From: Allocoleopsis franciscana PCC 7113
GTDB taxonomy: Bacteria; Cyanobacteriota; Cyanobacteriia; Cyanobacteriales; Coleofasciculaceae
DNA: 64,000 bases
NCBI RefSeq assembly: GCF_000317515.1
Contig: NC_019738.1
Span: forward strand, 7,396,001 to 7,460,000
Reading direction: 5' to 3'
The notes under the pieces were generated by a model. It saw only the letters and a program-made list of their open reading frames with translations. It searched no databases and was not told the DNA's origin. Below are positions 55,074 through 64,000 of this stretch, in pieces; position 1 is the first letter of the stretch; every line of letters starts with the position of its first letter. Both the position numbers and the translations under genes were made by a program.

Positions 55074-56138
55074 TTAAGTAAACTCCACTGTATCGATGAA
55101 ATTTAACAGTTGGGTTTTTAACCCTTCCACTTCTTGCTCCATGGGAGTCGGAGTTTCTCCCTCAAAAAAAGTTCGCTGACAGCTTACTACATACAAAAAG
55201 TCATCCACCGGAAAGGCGATAAGGCCACGAAGTGCATCCAATCTCACAGACAGTTCATTATTTTTTTGTACAGAAAGGGTTGAACCATGGGGCATATTGA
55301 CAACTACAAAATAAGACCCCTCCATCGCATCTTTTAGATATTCCCTATACTCAATTTTGGAATTGGGTATACTGCCAAAAATCGCTTCTTCAACATAACT
55401 ATCTACGAGAAAGAAGTTAAGATAGTCTTCTTCTCCCAGCGACTCCATCTTATCCGCTTCTTCCGCAGAAATAGGGTAATAATCGATTCTCAGTAAACGA
55501 CCAAAGTCGTCGGAAAATCCGACCACTCCTTCTTGTTCTTCAATGCTTCCTCCTTTTTCGGAGTGAACCGGAACTGGAACGCTAAAATTACCCGCTGGTG
55601 ACTGATAAATCACTGAGTTGGATTCATCAGGTTCATCCTCTCCATCTTCTGCCTCTAAGCTTTCCTCTTCGTCATAATCTTCCTCTTCCGTTTCATTCAG
55701 AATTGTAATAACCTCGTCGATAATAGCGTGCGCTTCTTCATCCTCAATTTCCAACGCTTGCTGTAACTCCTTCAGAAAACCCTTTGTTTCCAGAGGAATA
55801 TTTCCGGCTTCATCAACAAGCATCATCACCCCAGCCGCAAAAGCATCGGGTAAAAGCTCGTCGGGTAGGCAATCATAAGCCGCGTTAAACATTGCTCCTA
55901 GTCCCTCTTGCGCTGCCAGTCCTCGGAGTGTATCGACCATCTCTGCCATTTCCTCTTCTGAGTAATCATCAAAGAGTTCGGTTTCCCACAGCAAGTCGAT
56001 TAAATAGTCTGTACTAATAGGCGGGACTTGAGAATTTGATGTGACGGTAATTACGGCAATTGCCGCCACACCTTCTTCTGGACTTAAGCCTTCTGTTGAT
56101 GTTTCTTCTGAATTAAAAATACGGTCATATTGGTTCAT
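55074..56138 (-). CDS. TerB-like acidic protein
   Basis: 354 residues. About 20-150 resemble the TerB (tellurite-resistance B) helical domain: SPEEGVAAIAVITVTSNSQV, LIDLLWETELFDDYSEEEMAEMVDTL, FAAGVMMLVDEAGN. A very acidic linker (about 150-175, runs of Glu/Asp) follows, then a C-terminal domain (PAGNFSVPVPVHSEKGG, EGSYFVVVNMPHGS, FPVDDFLYVVSCQR) that I do not recognise. Cytoplasmic; TerB domains bind metal or membranes in some systems, but the role here is unknown. ATG start. It is not next to other ter genes. Confidence 0.7.
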   Translation of the reverse strand: MNQYDRIFNSEETSTEGLSPEEGVAAIAVITVTSNSQVPPISTDYLIDLLWETELFDDYSEEEMAEMVDTLRGLAAQEGLGAMFNAAYDCLPDELLPDAFAAGVMMLVDEAGNIPLETKGFLKELQQALEIEDEEAHAIIDEVITILNETEEEDYDEEESLEAEDGEDEPDESNSVIYQSPAGNFSVPVPVHSEKGGSIEEQEGVVGFSDDFGRLLRIDYYPISAEEADKMESLGEEDYLNFFLVDSYVEEAIFGSIPNSKIEYREYLKDAMEGSYFVVVNMPHGSTLSVQKNNELSVRLDALRGLIAFPVDDFLYVVSCQRTFFEGETPTPMEQEVEGLKTQLLNFIDTVEFT

Positions 56139-56944
56139 TTTTATGCTTCCTGTATCAAGGGTTTAGTTAATAAATTCAGTCAATAAAATTAAACTTCAGT
56201 ATGTTAAACCTCAAAACCAACGAGTTTTAGGTGATGTATGCCTAACGTACTGCTTTGTTTTTACTAGAACATTCCTCCCATCCTGTGAATCATCCTATAT
56301 GAAGGAAGAAGATAGAGAGAAGCTTGATTTCACATTCTTTCCATATCCTCACTAAAGCTCTGGTTATCACTCCAGCGCAGTACACCCACGCTACGCCAAC
56401 ATCCTACTCGGTTTTGTGATGAATAAACCCACATTCTAGGCTTTGCTCCTGATTCTGACTCTTTTGTGTGTTCTCTGATCGATGTTGATTTGCGACCCCT
56501 GTAATTTAATAGCAGATACACAGCACAAAAGAGAAGCCTGACCAGACTTCCCTGAAAAAATTAACGATCAACTCGTGATAGGTGAGCTAAGAGAGCAGGA
56601 AATGAGTAGAGATTACTGGAAAATAGGAACCGCCGTTGAATGATAGCATTGGCGTTTACGACTAGCGCTTCCGACCGTTAACCCTACTCCACCCTGCTTT
56701 GCCTTGCTGATACCATTTCACTTTTAATCCGTTACACATCGACCCCCCTAGCCCCCCTTATCAAGGGGGGAACAAGAAAACTATCTGTAGCAAGCATTTA
56801 GTGAATTGGTATGACTCAATGAGCATCGCTATCACTTATCAGCATTCCCTATACCTTACCGTTACCGTTGGCGTGAAGCGACCTCAGGTTTAGAGCTTTG
56901 AGTGTGCGACCTAATCAGCCAAGATTTCACTTAACTTTATCTTC
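56139..56944. other. Intergenic region with a MITE-like element
   Basis: About 800 bp between two - strand genes. The only structure seen is the 103-bp inverted-repeat element at 56710-56812. A 63-codon - strand frame at 56330-56521 shows no domain. Confidence 0.45.
56710..56812. repeat. 103-bp element with ATACCA...TGGTAT ends and internal C/G palindrome
   Basis: ATACCATTTCAC (56710-56721) is inverted as GTGAATTGGTAT (56801-56812) with one mismatch. Its interior contains CCCCCCTAGCCCCCCTTA followed by TCAAGGGGGG (56743-56770), a common cyanobacterial palindrome. It is the same size as the element at 25544-25646. Confidence 0.6.
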
Positions 56945-57706
56945 CTAACGCACGAGCCTGATTGTCCAGAAATCAGTGGCTAAATCAGGATTTAAAAGAT
57001 AGTTATAGGGTAGGGTAAAGTGCCCTCCTATGCCCCAATCACTTCCCCAAGAGTTTCTAATGATGAATCTTTTTTGGGAATCATCATAGCCAACCACTAA
57101 TACGGCATGACCTCCCACTTGTTGCTCCCCACTGGCAGGCATCTGTAATACTCCAGTTTTAGCGGCTTGGTCACCTTCAAAGCTCTCATAAACGAGCATT
57201 CCAAATGCAAACGGAAATCCTTCACCGAGACATCCTTTCATCTGCTGAAGTGTCTGGGATACCTGCGAATAAGAAACCGCTGTATGCCTACTCGCCGTAT
57301 CGTAACAAGTAGGAGTCGGCTTTACGGTGAACTTGCTAATTTCATAAGGCCAGATTGATTCAGGACAAGCTCCAAATTTATTAATGGATTTGATCGTATT
57401 TCTTAACATGGCACCACTATCTTCATAGACAGTTCCCTCAATGTCTCTGGTGGTGTAGTAAGTAAACAATCGACTGGGGGCAAAATTATAAAGCTTTTGT
57501 TTCTTTTGACAAAAATGAAATGCAGCACAAATCGTCTGCGCGGTACAGCTTCCTATCACTCCTTGAGTATAAACAGGGGGTAACTGTGCCCGTAAGTCTA
57601 CTTTGGACGGTAAACTCTTAAGGAGGGGTTGGGGAGCTGAATATTTGATGTCTCTTGCATCCGGTGTATCCGGAATCCAACCGTACCCGTGAATTCGATT
57701 AGTCAT
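56945..57706 (-). CDS. Papain-like C1 family cysteine peptidase
   Basis: Peptidase of 253 residues: the oxyanion Gln48 and catalytic Cys54 lie in YTQGVIGSCTAQ, His200 in VGGHAVLVVGYDD and Asn218 in IIRNSWGSDWGIGGHF. The N-terminal 35 residues include GWIPDTPDARDIKY, a motif found in bacterial C1 peptidases, but there is no long inhibitory propeptide and no signal peptide, so it appears to be an intracellular enzyme active without the classical prodomain. ATG start. Substrate unknown. Confidence 0.92.
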   Translation of the reverse strand: MTNRIHGYGWIPDTPDARDIKYSAPQPLLKSLPSKVDLRAQLPPVYTQGVIGSCTAQTICAAFHFCQKKQKLYNFAPSRLFTYYTTRDIEGTVYEDSGAMLRNTIKSINKFGACPESIWPYEISKFTVKPTPTCYDTASRHTAVSYSQVSQTLQQMKGCLGEGFPFAFGMLVYESFEGDQAAKTGVLQMPASGEQQVGGHAVLVVGYDDSQKRFIIRNSWGSDWGIGGHFTLPYNYLLNPDLATDFWTIRLVR

Positions 57707-57929
57707 AAGGTGATGCTCTTGTTTTAAACTATTTTCAGTAACGCGAGTGGAAGAGAGCTCGCTGTGGTTGGCTGTAATTTCTCTGCTGTTGACTTACATT
57801 TTTCATGCTTGGGGGAATACATTTAGCTACTTGCTGAAGTGATCAGTTTCCGGATTGATTCTTAGATTTTTACTAATCATTCCGACCCATCAAATATAGA
57901 TTGGTAGCAGGATTGTATAGACGAAACTC

Positions 57930-58880
57930 ATGTCTGAATCAGGGAATAGCGTGTCCAGAATATCCGCTAAAGGATTAGCCGCTCTCACTCAGGCTCAACT
58001 GAATGATTGGGCAATTCAAGCACAAACTCACAGCCAAGAGGGACAACTACCCAACTATATCCCGCTGCTGGCTCAGGCTAATCCCACCGGGTTGGCAATA
58101 CAGACGCGAAGTATCGAGGGTCAAATTGTTTCGGCAGGTGATGTTAGTCTATCGTTTCCCCTGATGAGTGTGGTCAAGCCCTTTGTGCTGCTATTTTTGC
58201 TAGAGCAGTTGGGCGCACAGACTGTATTTTCCCGTGTCGGCATCCAGTCTTCTCACGAACCTTATAATTCTCTAATACAATTACAAACAGACAAGGGTTG
58301 GCCTCGTAACCCGATGATTAATAGTGGTGCGATCGCACTGGCTGACTTGCTCCCCGGTGAAGATGCTTCGTCTCGTTGCGAAACCCTTCGTCAGTGGCTC
58401 AATCAACGCTCGAATAGCCATCTGTTTTTAGATCAAGCCATGCTGAATTCGGTGCGTTCCCGGTCGAATGAACGTAATCGAAACCTGGCTAACCTGCTGG
58501 CTGAGTCAGGTTATCTGGACAACGTGGAAATGGCTTTGGATACCTACCAACACATCTGTTGCTTAGCTGGAACGGTTGCTGATTTAACTCAATTGGGCAT
58601 GATTCTGGTACAGGATTATAAAAATATTTTACCAAAAAATCGCCGAATCGTTAATGCCTTAATCACAACCTGTGGTTTGTATGAAGCGTCCAGCCGCTTC
58701 GCTGTGCAGGTGGGAGTACCGACCAAGTCAGGGGTAAGTGGTGCCGTGTTAGCGGTGATACCTTTTCAAGGTGCGATCGCGTGTTACAGTCCACCCTTAG
58801 ATGAGGCCGGTAACTCCAAGGCGGGTTTATTTTTATTGCAGCAACTGGTACAAACTCTCAATTTAAGTGTCTTTGGTTAA
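57930..58880 (+). CDS. glsA: Glutaminase
   Basis: Hydrolyses glutamine to glutamate and ammonia with a serine-lysine, beta-lactamase-like active site. The 316 residues contain the SxxK motif SVVK (Ser80, Lys83) in FPLMSVVKPF, EPYNSLIQL, NPMINSGAIAL and SGVSGAVLAVIP, all typical of glutaminase A. Length is standard. ATG start. The family usually reads SISK, so SVVK is a minor variant. No operon partner. Confidence 0.92.
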   Translation: MSESGNSVSRISAKGLAALTQAQLNDWAIQAQTHSQEGQLPNYIPLLAQANPTGLAIQTRSIEGQIVSAGDVSLSFPLMSVVKPFVLLFLLEQLGAQTVFSRVGIQSSHEPYNSLIQLQTDKGWPRNPMINSGAIALADLLPGEDASSRCETLRQWLNQRSNSHLFLDQAMLNSVRSRSNERNRNLANLLAESGYLDNVEMALDTYQHICCLAGTVADLTQLGMILVQDYKNILPKNRRIVNALITTCGLYEASSRFAVQVGVPTKSGVSGAVLAVIPFQGAIACYSPPLDEAGNSKAGLFLLQQLVQTLNLSVFG

Positions 58881-59003
58881 GAGGAATGATTGGCACTCCA
58901 TCGATTTTTTAATCCAATCCCCACCCATCCATCTGGAAAGTACCATCTTGATCAAAATAGAATAAGAATATTCAACACCTGGTCACTCTTACATTTTGAT
59001 TGA

Positions 59004-59498
59004 ATGCTCAATTCGCCCACTCAAGACCTCTATTTGAACTCCATTCATTTTCTAGAGCAAAATAGTCAGCAACGTCTATTAATCCTGAAGCAGCTTGGAC
59101 TAGCCAGATACGATTTTTTAGCAAAAATACCGCTAAATCAGGCCAATATCACCTGTATCATGCGTTTTTTTCAGGCTCCAAATCAAATTAAATTTCCGAA
59201 TCTTCGAGGAGCTGATATATCGGGCTTAATATTGGATGGGGTCAATTTTATTCGCGGAGATTTGACCGGGGCAAATTTGCAAAAAAGTCGATTGTTAGAG
59301 GCAGACTTAATCTTTGCTAATTTTACTAGAGCGGATTTGAGAGAAGCCGATTTGAGCGGTGCAACTCTGAATGAAACGGTATGGTCAGAGGCTTTAGTCG
59401 AAGGGTGCTACTTGGGAACGGGAATTGGATTAAGCCATCAGCAACGCCAAGACCTCAAAACTCGTGGTGCCATTGTTGAATCTTCAGGAAATCGTTAA
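59004..59498 (+). CDS. Pentapeptide-repeat protein
   Basis: 164 residues. The N-terminal 70 are helical and not recognised; about 70-135 are pentapeptide repeats of the A(D/N)LxX type ([54 protein letters not shown]), which form a right-handed beta helix. The final part ([20 protein letters not shown]) is frequent in cyanobacterial members. Function unknown. ATG start. It lies on the + strand, convergent with the HD protein gene. Confidence 0.85.
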   Translation: MLNSPTQDLYLNSIHFLEQNSQQRLLILKQLGLARYDFLAKIPLNQANITCIMRFFQAPNQIKFPNLRGADISGLILDGVNFIRGDLTGANLQKSRLLEADLIFANFTRADLREADLSGATLNETVWSEALVEGCYLGTGIGLSHQQRQDLKTRGAIVESSGNR

Positions 59499-59533
59499 AT
59501 CTGGGGTTTATGAATGAATGTAAAAGTACCTGG

Positions 59534-59557
59534 AATTCCTCCAATTTTAGAGGAATT
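59534..59557. terminator. Possible hairpin between convergent genes
   Basis: AATTCCTC (59534-59541) pairs with GAGGAATT (59550-59557) around an eight-base loop. No T-run follows on either strand, so its terminator role is uncertain. Confidence 0.35.
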
Positions 59558-59625
59558 TCAGGCTTTCAGATTCCAATTGATCCAACTTAAATGAAGCCTC
59601 AACTAGAGATATACCCCTTTACCCC

Positions 59626-60483
59626 TTAAGCTGCCGTTACAACAGCAGCAGTTTGTTCATGCTCAACCACAAACACATTGGCGTAAAGGTTCGCCATGAT
59701 TTGCTTCCCCTCAAGCGTCAGCTCTAAATAGCGCAGCGCATCTTTGATATAGGGATAAACCCCATTCCAATAAAACTTGGAATAGTTTTGGCGTAAGTCT
59801 CCAGGATGACGATAACCTAACGCTTTGTTGACCCCAGTTTCTTCAAATTCATAGTACAAAGCGCTAATTTTCTTCAAGTATCTAGGATCAGAAAGCTGAC
59901 CAATTAAATCAGCCGCTCTCACCAAACCCGGACAGTTAATTCTATCTTGATGGTCTTCATCGGTAGGAACTGGGAAACGAGTCAGTTCAATGTTGCGCTT
60001 AATCACATCAGCATCAATCAGGATGTGACCGCCAAAGCGCTCTTCAATAAACAGTTTGCCTCGGTCTACGTGGTGGGGAGTCAAGGAGGCATCACTCGCA
60101 CCTGGAGGTAAAGCCACCATCTCATCGCCTACACCTGTAGCGTACAAGCCTTCCGTGGGTCGGTCTAGACGGCAAACCCCTTTGACATAACCGATGTCAT
60201 GACAAAGCAAGGAGATGATACCGTGCATCCAGTCTTCACAGGAAATGCCACCCTCCCGGATGTGCTTGCCACGCAAGATTTCCTGTCCAACCAAGGTGAC
60301 TAGAATGGTATGCTCGACATTGTGATAAAGGGCATCACTGTTGGCAATGTTTTCCAACGCCATGCCACCCGCCCAGCCAATAATGTCTGCATAGTCAGAT
60401 TTCCAGCCTCCGTAGGTACGGTGGTACCCTTCTCGGATCTGTTGTACAAAGTGGTCAATGAGTAATTGGGTAGGGTCAAACAT
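59626..60483 (-). CDS. HD-domain metal-dependent phosphohydrolase
   Basis: 285 residues from ATG at 60483 (a TTG five codons earlier is less likely). The HD signature is YHNVEHTILV (first His), then CHDIGYVKG (His-Asp pair) and a later RAADLIGQLSD (Asp), the order expected for an HD hydrolase, which would bind one or two metal ions. No second signalling domain is attached. Substrate (nucleotide, cyclic dinucleotide or other) cannot be read. Cytoplasmic. No clear operon partner. Confidence 0.82.
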   Translation of the reverse strand: MFDPTQLLIDHFVQQIREGYHRTYGGWKSDYADIIGWAGGMALENIANSDALYHNVEHTILVTLVGQEILRGKHIREGGISCEDWMHGIISLLCHDIGYVKGVCRLDRPTEGLYATGVGDEMVALPPGASDASLTPHHVDRGKLFIEERFGGHILIDADVIKRNIELTRFPVPTDEDHQDRINCPGLVRAADLIGQLSDPRYLKKISALYYEFEETGVNKALGYRHPGDLRQNYSKFYWNGVYPYIKDALRYLELTLEGKQIMANLYANVFVVEHEQTAAVVTAA

Positions 60484-60498
60484 AGAGAAGTCTCTCAA

Positions 60499-60769
60499 CG
60501 TGAATCAATAGGGGGATTTGAGGGAATCAGGCAGCATCGGTTGACATCACAAGAAGTCCAAACTACCTCTCACAAACAAGTGAAGGGATGAGGGTTTTAT
60601 ACCCTCTTTGGGGGGTTCTTGCAGAATCGTCGGACACTGCATAGGCATGAGAATTGTAGTAGCTATTTCTAATATCAAGGAAAATCCCAAGATCGGTTGT
60701 GATGAAGTCTTTTTAACTCACGTGATTGTTTGGAGTTAGGGTTGTGAGGAGAGTCACACGCTAAGGCGT
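60499..60769. other. Spacer between the HD and hydrolase genes
   Basis: About 270 bp. Contains GAGGGTTTTATACCCTC followed by TTTGGGGGG near 60591-60617, a weak hairpin. Nothing else recognised. Confidence 0.4.
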
Positions 60770-61618
60770 TCAGCTACATAAAGCCGCCGCATGGTAACGG
60801 ATATGGTCTGCAATAAAGGTGGCGATGAAGTAGTAACTGTGGTTATAGCCTTCCTGAAAGCGCAATGTTAAGGGTTGACCGACCGTTTCACAAGCCTGTT
60901 GAAATACCTCAGGCAGTAACTGCTCTTCTAAAAAAGGGTCTGCCGTACCTTGATCGATTAGGATGGGACGGTTATAGCCGGCGATGAGTACCAGTTCACT
61001 GGCATCATAGGGACGCCAGCTTTCTGGATCGGAACCCAAGTAATTTGTAAAGGCTTTTTGCCCCCACGGACAGCGCCTGGGTGCTGCGATGGGAGCAAAG
61101 GCAGAAACCGATTTGTACTGTTCAGGGTTTCTTAGGGCACAAATCAGTGCTCCATGTCCTCCCATGGAATGGCCAAAAATGCCCTGTTTATCGGGTTGCA
61201 CCGGGAAATGTTCAGCAATCAAATCGGGTAACTCGTGGACGACATAGCTATACATCCGGTAGCGCGACGCCCACGGTTCCACCGTCGCATCCACATAAAA
61301 ACCCGCACCCGCGCCAAAATCCCAGTCATCCTCTTCACCGACAATTCCTGTATTACGAGGGCTGGTATCGGGTGCAACCAGCATCAATCCATATTCAGCC
61401 GCTAATTGTTGGGCACCTGCTTTAACCATAAAGTTCTCTTCGGTGCAGCTTAAGCCAGAGAGAAAATAGAGCACTGGCACTCGTTCTAATTTGGCTTGAG
61501 GGGGTTGGTAAATGGCAAATCGCATTTCGCCATTACAAGTCTGAGATTGGTGTTGGTAAAAGTTCACTGTACCGCCAAAGCATTTATTTTTGGAAATGAG
61601 ATTAGGGGCTGTGGACAT
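60770..61618 (-). CDS. fghA: S-formylglutathione hydrolase
   Basis: Esterase of the glutathione-dependent formaldehyde detoxification route: S-formylglutathione to glutathione and formate. The 282 residues form an alpha/beta hydrolase of esterase-D type, with nucleophile Ser151 in [11 protein letters not shown], Asp227 in [10 protein letters not shown] and His260 in [21 protein letters not shown] and [12 protein letters not shown] are family signatures. ATG start. A formaldehyde dehydrogenase gene is not adjacent. Confidence 0.95.
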   Translation of the reverse strand: MSTAPNLISKNKCFGGTVNFYQHQSQTCNGEMRFAIYQPPQAKLERVPVLYFLSGLSCTEENFMVKAGAQQLAAEYGLMLVAPDTSPRNTGIVGEEDDWDFGAGAGFYVDATVEPWASRYRMYSYVVHELPDLIAEHFPVQPDKQGIFGHSMGGHGALICALRNPEQYKSVSAFAPIAAPRRCPWGQKAFTNYLGSDPESWRPYDASELVLIAGYNRPILIDQGTADPFLEEQLLPEVFQQACETVGQPLTLRFQEGYNHSYYFIATFIADHIRYHAAALCS

Positions 61619-62507
61619 ATATTTGGTTTCTAGGGATTAACGGTGAAAGCAGATTGGGTGATATAGCTTTCTATCTTCCCAGTAGCATTTATCGTAATTA
61701 GTGTACTAATAATGTTAAATTGAATACAAAACTGATCCATCGGTTCTTGGCGAATGTGACGACAATCGGTTAATCATCATTTTCGTTCCAAGCTATTTAG
61801 GTCAGGTTAATGTTGGGGTTGAGAATCCTTCCGACGAGATTTCAGGCTCCAAAGAGAAAACCTCAGGCAACGAGGAGGTACCAGTTCGTAATTGCCTGAG
61901 GTCATTAAACCTATTGGACACAGTCGCAACACTAACGTTATACAGCGTAATACATAAATGAGCGCATAACACAATTAAGTAAGAAAGTTATATAGGCTAT
62001 TACCCCCGATCAAAGATTTGCTAAGGTGTCCGAGTTCTAGTGTTTGGGTGAACGGATATGGGTTGACAAAAAACAAGGTTATGAAGTAATGAATGGCGAT
62101 GATTCGGTGTTGTCGCTGGATGTTATGCGATCGCCTTTGCTGGTTTCCTTTTAGGTTAGGAACTCCGGCTTGGGCAATGGCAAGTAAGGTTAGTGAAAAA
62201 GCTCCACAAGGCAATAGGAGAATATTTCAGAAGCCTTAAACTAAGCGATGATACAGAGGAGCAATGATTTGTTGAGGTCAGTCGCTGTGCATTTGGCAAT
62301 CGCCTTGACCAGACAGGCAACTTCAGCACGATACAATAGTTTCAGCACTTCAGGACACAGCTTAAACGTCGCTGAAAATGAAGAGTCTTGTGTGATGCAA
62401 TCCTTTATACCAATATCTATCCAGGAGACTCTATTGTCAGCAGTATATAGGATAAGTAAAGTCGTTGAGCGATTTGGCACCGAAACCGAGAGGAGATAAA
62501 AGCACGC
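61619..62507. other. Long upstream region of dnaK
   Basis: About 890 bp. CCTCAGGCAA (61861-61870) is inverted as TTGCCTGAGG (61892-61901), a 10-bp stem with no T-run. A HIP1-like site lies near 62130. No CIRCE element (TTAGCACTC-N9-GAGTGCTAA) was found. Apparent - strand frames here (61975-62214) show no domain. Confidence 0.45.
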
Positions 62508-64000
62508 ATGGGCAAGGTAGTCGGCATTGACCTGGGTACAACAAACTCTGTGGTAGCGGTCATGGAGGGTGGCAAGCCGGTTGTAATTGCCAATGCAGAA
62601 GGGATGCGGACAACACCTTCGGTCGTTGGCTTCAGTAAGGATGGGGAGCGTTTGGTCGGACAAATGGCACGTCGCCAAACCGTGCTCAATCCCCAGAATA
62701 CGTTTTATGCCGTCAAGCGATTCATTGGACGCAAATATGACGAAGTCAGTCCAGAGTCTAGACGCGTTTCCTACACGATTCGCCGAGATGAAACTGGCAG
62801 CGTGAAAATTAGGTGCCCCCGTTTGAAGAAGGAATTTGCCCCCGAAGAAGTTTCGGCAATGGTGCTGCGGAAATTGGCAGATGAGGCCGGTCGCTATCTG
62901 GGGCAGCCCGTGACGGGTGCCGTGATTACAGTTCCTGCTTACTTCAATGATTCTCAGCGGCAAGCGACACGAGATGCCGGACGAATTGCAGGTTTAGAAG
63001 TTCTGCGTATTCTCAATGAGCCAACGGCAGCCTCTTTGGCGTATGGGATGGATCGCAAAGAGAGTCAGACTATCTTGGTTTTTGACTTGGGAGGGGGTAC
63101 GTTTGATGTCTCCATCCTAGACGTTGGGGATGGGGTGTTTGAAGTCAAGGCCACGAGTGGTGATACTCAACTGGGTGGGAATGATTTTGACCGCAAAATT
63201 GTTGATTGGTTGGCGGAGCAGTTTTTGGAAACCGAAGGGGTGGATTTAAGACGCGATCGCCAAGCCCTGCAACGCTTAAATGAGGCGGCGGAAAAAGCCA
63301 AAATTGAGCTTTCAGGGGTGAGTGTTACAGATATCAATTTACCGTTTATCACGGCGACAGAAGATGGACCCAAGCATTTAGAAACTCGGCTCACCCGTGC
63401 CCAGTTTGAGACTCTATGTGCAGATCTGATCGGTCGATTGCGCCGCCCATTGAAACGTGCCCTACAAGACGCGGCCTTAAGTCCCAGCCAAATTGATGAA
63501 GTGGTTTTGGTAGGTGGCTCGACACGTATCCCACTGGTGCAACAACTCGTGCGGAGCTTTATTGATCAAGAACCGAATCAGAACGTTAACCCCGACGAAG
63601 TGGTAGCCGTGGGAGCCGCTATTCAGGCGGGAATTCTCAGCAATGAGGTGAAGGATATCCTTTTATTAGATGTGACGCCTTTGTCGATGGGGTTAGAAAC
63701 CATTGGGGGTGTCATGAAAAAGCTGATTCCCCGAAATACCACAATTCCTACCCGGAAATCAGACATATTCTCAACCGGTGACAACAATCAAACGCTGGTG
63801 GAAATTCATGTTCTCCAGGGTGAGAGGGAAATGGCGGCGGATAATAAGTCGTTGGGTCGATTTAAGCTGACAGGGATTCCCCCTGCACCGCGAGGCGTTC
63901 CTCAAATTCAAGTGTCTTTCGATATTGATGCCAATGGAATTTTGCAGGTTACGGCTTTAGACAAAACCACAGGTCGAGAACAAAGCGTGACCATTCAAGG
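62508..64000 (+). CDS. dnaK: Hsp70 chaperone DnaK, DnaK1 type (3' truncated)
   Basis: ATP-dependent chaperone. The gene begins at ATG 62508 (GAGGAG just upstream) and runs off the window after about 497 residues, covering the ATPase domain ([47 protein letters not shown]) and part of the substrate-binding domain ([40 protein letters not shown]). The [12 protein letters not shown] stretch and the short insert resemble cyanobacterial DnaK1 rather than the essential DnaK2 or DnaK3. C-terminus not seen. Confidence 0.95.
   Translation, partial: MGKVVGIDLGTTNSVVAVMEGGKPVVIANAEGMRTTPSVVGFSKDGERLVGQMARRQTVLNPQNTFYAVKRFIGRKYDEVSPESRRVSYTIRRDETGSVKIRCPRLKKEFAPEEVSAMVLRKLADEAGRYLGQPVTGAVITVPAYFNDSQRQATRDAGRIAGLEVLRILNEPTAASLAYGMDRKESQTILVFDLGGGTFDVSILDVGDGVFEVKATSGDTQLGGNDFDRKIVDWLAEQFLETEGVDLRRDRQALQRLNEAAEKAKIELSGVSVTDINLPFITATEDGPKHLETRLTRAQFETLCADLIGRLRRPLKRALQDAALSPSQIDEVVLVGGSTRIPLVQQLVRSFIDQEPNQNVNPDEVVAVGAAIQAGILSNEVKDILLLDVTPLSMGLETIGGVMKKLIPRNTTIPTRKSDIFSTGDNNQTLVEIHVLQGEREMAADNKSLGRFKLTGIPPAPRGVPQIQVSFDIDANGILQVTALDKTTGREQSVTIQ

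Noticed and set aside
56330..56521. 63-codon - strand frame between the TerB-like and peptidase genes
   Set aside because: No domain or ribosome-binding site; low support.
61619..62507. CIRCE/HrcA operator before dnaK
   Set aside because: No TTAGCACTC...GAGTGCTAA pair was found in the spacer.
62241..62963. 240-codon - strand frame
   Set aside because: Opposite the start of dnaK; an antisense shadow with no recognisable family.

Overview
The window comes from a cyanobacterium, probably a large-genome filamentous one. The evidence is psbM (photosystem II), a CpcS/CpeS-type phycobilin lyase, cyanobacterial-type RibBA and DnaK1, a PEP-CTERM protein, and GCGATCGC (HIP1) octamers scattered through genes and spacers. 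The genus cannot be fixed from sequence alone.

Layout. Bases 1-9403 are the distal end of the ribosomal-protein supercluster, all on the + strand: secY (5' truncated), adk, two tandem infA copies, rpmJ, rpsM, rpsK, rpoA, rplQ, truA, rplM, rpsI, rpmE and prfA. A phycobilin lyase and a family-2 glycosyltransferase follow on the - strand. Bases 11.5-28.5 kb hold a surface/signalling region: two very large secreted filamentous-haemagglutinin-type proteins, a CHASE2-adenylate cyclase and a TPR-CHAT caspase-like protein, interleaved with a carotenoid oxygenase and a folate/biopterin-type transporter. Next come a tandem universal stress protein, psbM (38 codons) and a 2Fe-2S ferredoxin. Bases 30.7-38.5 kb carry a complete tripartite RND efflux system (TolC, adaptor, pump) with a PadR regulator in the middle. 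argC and ribBA are divergent housekeeping genes. Bases 41.7-48.1 kb are an accessory stretch: Uma2 nuclease, a STAND NTPase with no C-terminal effector repeats, a VWA-like DUF1194 protein whose PEP-CTERM tail has been lost, small secreted proteins, an attC-like hairpin next to a HEPN-like gene remnant, and a true PEP-CTERM protein. Bases 48.2-62 kb hold a GH1 beta-glucosidase, a redoxin lipoprotein with a DsbD/ScsB-like reductase, an ABC-F ATPase, a TerB-like acidic protein, a papain-family peptidase, glutaminase, a pentapeptide-repeat protein, an HD hydrolase and S-formylglutathione hydrolase. The window ends inside dnaK (DnaK1 type).

How the parts may work together. The first 9.4 kb is translation, transcription and secretion machinery. 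The TolC-PadR-adaptor-RND block reads as one self-regulated export system. The haemagglutinin, CHASE2-cyclase and CHAT genes plausibly form a surface-adhesion and signalling set, but no TpsB outer-membrane transporter is present here, so this is inference. The redoxin and DsbD-like genes suggest a periplasmic thiol relay.

The most notable signals not explained by ordinary genes are: the infA duplication including its upstream region; palindromic repeats inserted in frame inside two coding sequences; short intergenic elements bounded by inverted repeats (two of them exactly 103 bp); a conserved upstream block shared by two secreted-protein genes; a decayed PEP-CTERM tail behind an 11-unit 15-bp repeat; and the attC-like hairpin before a HEPN-like remnant. 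No tRNA, rRNA or CRISPR array was seen.
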